From positions 167,026 to 231,025 of the forward strand of contig BQMF02000585.1 of the NCBI GenBank assembly GCA_027922465.2: a DNA stretch of 64,000 bases, given 5' to 3'. The notes under the pieces are model-generated. The model was not told the DNA's origin, ran no database searches, and saw only the letters and a list, made by a program, of their open reading frames with translations. The position numbers were made by a program, and so were the translations under genes. Shown in pieces: positions 59,501-64,000 of this stretch (positions within the stretch are counted from its first letter, which is position 1; each line of letters starts with the position of its first letter). This DNA comes from Turritopsis dohrnii (taxonomy: Eukaryota; Cnidaria; Hydrozoa; Anthoathecata; Oceaniidae).

Positions 59501-62500
59501 CTTCATAATACGTTAAAGAAAATGATGAAACATAAGGCAAAGGTGGTGTTTCTTTATTATCTATCCATTGAAAGGTGGTTTTTCTTCTGTTATCTATCCA
59601 CTGAAAGGTGTTGGTGATCTTAACCCTTTTTACATGATGTCTAGGTGAAAAAAGATTTGGAAGATGCACATGAAAGACTTGATGTTTTGATCGATAAAGC
59701 TAAAAAGGTCAGTAGCTCAGTGGGTTAGGAACCTGCAATCAGATTCCATCTCGCTTTAAGACCTGCGTTCTATATGATGGCACAACCGCTGTGTCGAATG
59801 TTTCAGACACGTGATACGATCTGAAAAGGGAAATTCACGTTGTCTGCTAAATTGACTATCCCATTCCGAGCAATGACTAGTTGATGGTGAGGGGTGTTGG
59901 TTCAGTGTATTCTTGATCCTCAAATGTTTTCTGACTTATTGAATCAAAACTGTTGAAATTTACACGGTGAAGCCCATGTTGTTCTTCTGCCCTATTCCTC
60001 TTTCCCTCGGCTCAGAAGAATGCCTAATGCAAGTATTAAGCATAGTGTTTTTGAAAAAATTAAACCTATGGAATTATTTTTAGCATTTTGAAGTATCATA
60101 GTGTTGCTAATGTTTTAGCAAAAAACTTCTCTGACTTTTCGATGTTTAATTATTTCGTGAACTAGACTCGAAATGCCAATCATTTCCTTTGTTCCTTTGA
60201 AGTTTGTTTGTGACACAAGGCTAAAAACATCGTGCAGCGATGGTATTGTGGTTAGTACTTTCAAGTGCGACCGCTGCGACCCGTGTTCGAGTCCAGTCAT
60301 ATCCTATCTTGATACTTTGATACTTATACTGATAATTTTCCTGGGAATCTAGTGTCATAAAACCTGACAAACAATGATTAAGTGATTTATTTACATCATT
60401 TCTTGAACTCGTTACTCATCGATTTTTGTAACGAATCGTGCAACAATAGCGTAGTGGTTAGTACCTCGATACTCCATTCCGATACGCTTTAAAAGCAGCG
60501 TATCAGCCCATTAGGAGCCATCGACTGTCTGAACACTGGCCTTCGGGCAAGTTAGAGCAAAGCTATACCTCTCTCTGGCGGTAAGTCAACTACTAGTTGC
60601 AAATCGGCGGGCAGAAGAACCAACCATTACGGATGGAAGCCCAAGAACTAACAACTTTCGGTTACTTACAAAACCGCAGGGTTGCAAATTTGTCTTAGGG
60701 GTCATATAAATCTGTTCATCATATATTGAACAGGAACAACGCAATCACACCGACTCCGACGACGAAGATAATGGTAACGACATGACGCAAATGGAAATCG
60801 AGAGACGACAAGAAGAGATAGAGGAACTAACCGAGAAAGTTGAAACAGCCAAAAAAGATCAAAAAGAGTTGTTTTTAATCGTTTTTCAGGTTCGTAGTTA
60901 TAAGTATTTCCCTCCTTGTAGATTCTTACTAAAATCTTTTATAGGGTGTGAATGTCACTTGGTAGTAAGGCGGTGGATTTGTAATACAAGGGTGATAGTT
61001 GTTAGTGGTTCAAATCCCGGCACTGAATGCTACTGTGATACGAACTTCTAGAATAATAATGTATGCAGCAAAAAGCTATATGAGATTGTACATGATGTGA
61101 TGAGCCAGTGCTTAAAATTACATAATAAAACTACAATCATCTATCAATCTAGTATGCACAAGTTCTCTGCCTTAAAATCTGAGGTATGCATTCCTGGTGG
61201 AGTCCCACATCAGTGAGTTGCACTGCCATATTTCTCTAGCCTCGGTAAAATAATAATAAATAAATAAATAAATAAATAAATAAAATTATACGTCTGTAGG
61301 TGTAATAGCAGGGTGGTGATAATACACTGACGCCTTTCAAAGAGTTCTGATCAAATAAATTTTCTTTTTAAAAGCACCATTTGTCACCTTCCCAGTGGGC
61401 AAACTTGTTGAAAAATCACTGCGAAGGGGTGCATTCCTATAGAAATATTCATGCTATTTCAATATAAACGCACTTCTTCGCAATGGCTTTTTCGCGATTT
61501 TTAGTTTTTCTATATTACAATTTTCGTTATCTTTCTATCTTGCAGCGGTTTACCATGATTATTACAGAACATATCGCCGAATGTGAGAAGGAATCGAGAA
61601 AAGTGGCCACGTCATGGTATCGTTACACACTACAAAGGTTGCAAGAAATCTTTCTTATGGTAAGACTTAAGTCTAACTTGTACTTATGAAAACTCTTGCA
61701 TTCTTAAGTAAAAGTATTGGCAATGTCTAATCACAGGGCGATTGATTTACATTAGACAAGGCGAAAGTTCGACCGCATTATTTCTTACAAATGCTTTTTT
61801 TACTTAAGCCTGGTTCAGACCTGACGATTACGACGATTAAAATTTAATGTAATCGTCGTGATCGTCTAATGTGAACACTTTTGTAATCGTCGTAATCGTC
61901 ATAAACGCCTGGCGTTTACGACGACAAAATATCAAAACATTTTGATATTTTATCGTCGTTAGTCGCTCTATTTTATGTAAAAATCTATTGAATTTTACGT
62001 CGATTTTATTGATCTTGAATGCACGTGCTTCAAATTTTACAAAGAAGTTCAAACTTAACAAGGGGAAGAAGAATCGTGTGCTTGACACAATTTTGAATTT
62101 ATAGTTGAAGCTCTATAATTCGAACCTCCATAATTCGAACTCTCTAATTCGAACAAATTTCATGGTCCCTTCACCTGTTATTTCTATGTAAATGAACCTC
62201 CATAATTCGAACTTTCCATAAATCGAACGTTTTTTTCGATCCCTTGGGTGTTCAAATTGGAGAGAGTTTACTGTAGTATTTTGAGACACCTGATAATGTG
62301 CAGACCTGGCGATTGGCGATTACGACGATTGATATTTTTTTTAATCGTCGTAATCGTCAGGTCTGAACCAGCTTTAACCATCATCAAGTCTGTTTATACG
62401 TCGTATTTTCACCTGGTCGGTTATGCAAACGCGTTTATGCAGTTCTTCCATGTCGTTAAAACTCCCTGAAGAGTGATTAAAAACAATTTTTTTTAGAAGA

Positions 62501-62853
62501 GCTAAAAAGAGCACTGCGACGAAGAGCGTTTCTTTTGAAACAGCCTGTATATTTCTTTAGAAATGCACTCCTTCGCAGAGGTTTTTTTTAACAAATTTGC
62601 TAGCTGGGTACTAAGGCAAAAGAATAAAGAACGAGGTGTATAAACATCAGATTTTTAACTCCCATGACAACTTGTACTCCTCTTTTACCTTAGTAATACG
62701 CTGATAAAATGACAACATGTATTCTTCTTTGTTCTTTAGTATCATTCTGAGATCGACCAATACGCTGATAAAATGGAGAAGTTGATTTTTACGCCAGATA
62801 TTGCTCCGCACATTCTTGAGGTTTTCCGTCGATACAAGTCGTTGAGGTCATGA
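47575..62853 (+). CDS. NCBP1: Nuclear cap-binding protein subunit 1 (CBP80), 28 exons
   Basis: Exons: 47575-47617, 50342-50433, 50670-50770, 51962-52046, 52129-52200, 52515-52622, 52776-52823, 52904-52977, 53464-53533, 54226-54279, 54602-54661, 54793-54903, 55202-55299, 55499-55562, 55631-55741, 56134-56198, 56440-56502, 56786-56860, 57091-57194, 57268-57402, 57762-57870, 58235-58328, 59136-59239, 59482-59542, 59645-59707, 60734-60889, 61546-61659, 62740-62853. Phases join without a break to 815 residues (human 790). The protein pairs with NCBP2 in the nuclear cap-binding complex, which binds the 5' m7G cap and promotes splicing, export and the pioneer round of translation. It is the scaffold of MIF4G-type helical domains. 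Diagnostic stretches are [66 protein letters not shown] and the coiled segment [19 protein letters not shown] basic N-terminus with KRPR serves as the likely nuclear signal. Introns 5 (GTTGGT) and 24 (GTGGTG) have weak donors. Confidence 0.95.
47880..48020 (-). repeat. tRNA-derived SINE-like fragment
   Basis: The minus strand has an A-box-like GTGGTTAGAGCA (47,990 region) and a perfect T arm, GTGGG-TTCGAGT-CCCAC, including the B box GGTTCGAGTCC. The acceptor stem does not pair and the anticodon loop lacks U33, so it is not a functional tRNA. The GTGGTTA word is triplicated at its upstream edge, and unrelated sequence follows the tRNA part as in SINEs. Confidence 0.6.
48628..49806. mobile_element. 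hAT-like non-autonomous element in NCBP1 intron 1
   Basis: CAGGGCGTTAGCC with AAATTCTGCGTTT and TTAATTGGG at the left face CCCAATTGGG, AAACGCAGAATTTTT and GCTAATGCCCTG at the right. CAGGG termini are usual for hAT elements. The flanks share only GTTGT, so the 8-bp duplication is not confirmed. The plus-strand frame at 48,587-48,895 crosses the left edge and is not a gene. Confidence 0.6.
51230..51335 (+). repeat. Degenerate copy of the CCGAAA repeat in an NCBP1 intron
   Basis: Words such as ACTTTTTCCACCAAAAACG and GTTCCTAAATT parallel 232-333 in the same sense. Confidence 0.4.
57881..57990 (-). mobile_element. CCCAGTGGGC foldback MITE copy
   Basis: CACTGCGAAGGAGTGCATTT then CATTGCAGTGACTTTTTAAC and AATTTTGTCCATTGGG. 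It begins ten bases after the NCBP1 exon 21 donor. Confidence 0.75.
58430..58570 (-). mobile_element. CCCAGTGGGC foldback MITE, partly duplicated half
   Basis: ACCCAGCGGTTGCTAAAAAA with AAGGTAGTGCATTCCATTAG is followed by a second copy of the same half (GCGAAGGAGTGCATTTCTAT) and then TCTTCGTCATAGTGACG. One arm therefore occurs twice in tandem. Confidence 0.65.
58986..59112 (+). mobile_element. CCCAGTGGGC foldback MITE, best-preserved ends
   Basis: CCCAGTGGGCAAAATCGTC at the left and AAATTTGCCCACTGGG at the right define the family's terminal inverted repeats. The middle has been overtaken by a TATAT-rich expansion. It lies directly before the NCBP1 exon 23 acceptor and may supply part of its intron end. 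Confidence 0.8.
59258..59355 (-). mobile_element. CCCAGTGGGC foldback MITE copy
   Basis: CCAACCGGCACATTCGTTAA, then CACTTCGAAGGAGTGCATTT and AAATGCTCTTCATCGCAGTT. It starts about 15 bases after the NCBP1 exon 23 donor. Confidence 0.7.
59710..59830 (+). repeat. tRNA-like fragment in NCBP1 intron 25
   Basis: CAGTAGCTCAGTGGGTTAGGA resembles a tRNA D arm and A box. The B box is degenerate (ACCTGCGTTCTA). It overlaps the first bases of the intron. Confidence 0.4.
60232..60305 (+). repeat. tRNA-derived SINE head in NCBP1 intron 25
   Basis: ATTGTGGTTAGTACTTTC (A-box region) and CCGTGTTCGAGTCCAGTC (B box) are spaced as in a tRNA promoter. Stems are incomplete. Confidence 0.6.
60440..60680 (+). repeat. 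SINE-like repeat with tRNA-like promoter
   Basis: AGCGTAGTGGTTAGTACC (A-box region) precedes a body with CGGGCAAGTTAGAGCAAAGC, TGGCGGTAAGTCAACTACTA and CCATTACGGATGGAAGCCC, ending near GTTACTTAC. The body recurs in reverse at 17,217-17,345. Confidence 0.65.
60955..61045 (+). repeat. tRNA-derived SINE head in NCBP1 intron 26
   Basis: GTAGTAAGGCGGTGGATTTG with a later GTGGTTCAAATCCCGGCAC B box. The T-arm stem is weak and no full cloverleaf forms. Confidence 0.5.
61242..61285 (+). repeat. (AAAT)n microsatellite
   Basis: About nine AAAT units follow a TAATAATAATAA stretch. It could be the tail of a retroposed element. Confidence 0.9.
61388..61500 (-). mobile_element. CCCAGTGGGC foldback MITE copy
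   Basis: TTCCCAGTGGGCAAACTTGT, CACTGCGAAGGGGTGCATTC and CACTTCTTCGCAATGGC. It lies 45 bases before the NCBP1 exon 27 acceptor. Confidence 0.75.
61806..62378. mobile_element. TIR element with ATTACGACGATTA ends, carrying a nested MITE
   Basis: CTGGTTCAGACCTGACGATT at the left and AATCGTCAGGTCTGAACCAG at the right are perfect inverted repeats extended by ACGACGATTAAAA. Subterminal CGTCGTAATCGTC words repeat. The centre is shared with 366-672. A separate AATTCGAAC-type MITE is inserted at 62,102-62,273. Confidence 0.8.
62102..62273. mobile_element. AATTCGAAC-type MITE nested in the 61,806 element
   Basis: It ends AGAGAGTTTACTG and carries CATAATTCGAACTTTCC and TTTCATGGTCCCTTCACCT, as in 21,059-21,231. 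Confidence 0.7.
62490..62612 (+). mobile_element. CCCAGTGGGC foldback MITE copy
   Basis: AGAGCACTGCGACGAAGAGC, then TTTAGAAATGCACTCCTTCG and ACAAATTTGCTAGCTGGG. It lies in the last NCBP1 intron. Confidence 0.75.
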
Positions 62854-63949
62854 CCCATCTCGTCCCCATAGTTCCTCAGTACCAGCCCACAAGAGAAAGA
62901 ATATGACATTATTATTACGGAAGAAAAACCCTTGGGCGTAGATAATGGGCGTTTTTCTTGTCCGTTTTCTTCAGTATTTCAGAGCTAGTTTTCCGTTAAA
63001 GTGATACCCTACTACTTCAGCCTACTTTGAAGAAAGCATTACTGCTGAATGGTGTAGTATTTGATAATAGAAGTCTTCAAAAAAAGCTTTTGTTTACATT
63101 TAAAGTTTGCTTTTTCCAGATTTAGCTGAATGGAGATGCTTAATCCAACCACTTAAATTTGTTGTAAAGGCTAGTACTAATGGAGGCGCTAAGTGTTGCG
63201 CTCTTATAACGCCATCATGAGTATGTGAATCAAGCACGACGCATTCATCGCTGTTCCAAAGCTATCAAAACCTTTTTCTAGGGCGTTTCACAACAAAAGC
63301 CAATGCTAATATTTTGATTAATATTTCGAATGTTTTGATGTTTTTTATGTTTTAGCGCGTCGTCCCGATCTGTGAGTACTAGACTTAACAAAGAAGAGTT
63401 TACACATGGCATTTCCAAGCGAATAGCATTGGTATTTCAAAGTGTCTAAAACTGGTCCGAACTAATCCAACATAAAAAGCTCTTTCCTTTTTAACTTTGT
63501 AACGGAAAACTTTCCTGCCGTGAAAATATCTTTCCTCTGAAATCGAAGTAATATCATTACTTAAGTAAAGTTTAGAAAAATCAAGAATGGGAAAATAAGC
63601 TTTAGCTACTGGTTGCTTAAACTTCAGAGCTTGCAATGGCTTTGTAATTTAAAAAAAAAAGCTACGTAGTATAGCAACTAAAATTCTTTTTTAAATTTTC
63701 TTGGTAACAGTGTGTTTGCTATTTACATTCGCATATATAGACATTGGGTGTAACATGAAGCTTGGTCTACTCAAAAGTTCACCGACACCACTTTCAGATT
63801 TGTATTTTCCCCCTCACGAACTTCTCTCACTAGTATGAATGAGAACTTTGATGGAAAGCTTCCCAAGCCCCCGTGTAAGCAACACGGGGGATGCTAGAAC
63901 GGCCTTTAATATAAGAGCAAATTGTTGTTTGTATCAAACGCGAACCCAG
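62854..63949. other. 3' flank of NCBP1, no gene recognised
   Basis: No polyadenylation signal stands out. A minus-strand frame at 63,400-63,636 is hydrophilic but has no splice or homology support. A GCCCCCGTG-TAAGCAA-CACGGGGG hairpin lies near 63,870-63,890. Confidence 0.35.
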
Positions 63950-64000
63950 GGTTGCTTGCCTTTCCGATGATGTACGGATGATGGCATAAAATGGTTGGAT
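63950..64000 (+). repeat. Half of the palindromic repeat seen at 31,604-31,692
   Basis: CGAACCCAGGGTTGCTTGCC and CCGATGATGTACGGATGATG match the left arm and centre of the 31.6-kb palindrome. The window ends before the other arm. Confidence 0.5.

Noticed and set aside
59136..59516. Continuous plus-strand frame running past NCBP1 exon 23
   Set aside because: Only 59,136-59,239 matches NCBP1. The rest reads through an intron and a foldback MITE.
63400..63636. Minus-strand 78-residue frame downstream of NCBP1
   Set aside because: Protein-like composition, but no splice context, start context or homology that I can name. Left unannotated.
1..64000. Endogenous viral genes or LTR retroviruses
   Set aside because: No gag, protease, integrase or envelope-like frames and no paired long terminal repeats were seen. 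The reverse transcriptase remnants are of the non-LTR type.

Overview
This is an AT-rich, intron-rich animal (metazoan) nuclear window. Two conserved eukaryotic genes are split into many small exons with GT..AG introns. Two further genes are single long open frames, and most of the rest is transposon debris. A cnidarian source, perhaps hydrozoan, is my inference from the base composition, the density of small DNA transposons and the style of the Shaker-like channel. No rRNA, mitochondrial or bacterial operon-like sequence is visible.

Layout. 1-17.6 kb holds no convincing intact gene. It contains foldback and TIR elements of several families, a large inverted duplication (6.1-7.1 against 8.4-9.3 kb), a possible coding remnant (9.4-10.3 kb) and a head-to-tail array of six Helitron-like units (11,426-16,903). 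17,688-18,935 (+) encodes a GT10-type fucosyltransferase in one frame. 19-24.9 kb is intergenic with small elements. 24,941-26,308 (+) encodes a Shaker-like voltage-gated potassium channel in one frame. 27,131-38,215 (-) is a 17-exon LRRC49 orthologue of 706 residues. 38.2-47.5 kb is a repeat-rich divergent intergenic region. It includes a LINE broken by a second LINE and by a hAT-like element, and a roughly 2-kb TIR element containing an orphan spliced exon. 47,575-62,853 (+) is a 28-exon NCBP1 (CBP80) gene of 815 residues, whose first intron is almost entirely one TIR element with others nested inside. The right edge has no recognised gene.

The four genes do not form a pathway. NCBP1 acts in nuclear cap binding, LRRC49 in the tubulin polyglutamylase complex, the fucosyltransferase in Golgi glycosylation and the channel in membrane excitability. 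What ties the window together is its mobile-element load. Families recur on both strands and inside introns of both large genes, notably a ~120-bp foldback with CCCAGTGGGC ends, GGGGCTG-ended elements with TTA/TAA duplications, and tRNA-derived short elements. I found no clear new functional system. The best candidates for a second look are the Helitron-like tandem array, the TIR element holding an orphan exon, and the atypical residues of the potassium channel. Exon boundaries were read by eye from splice sites and phase continuity, and homologies are from memory of protein families without a database search.
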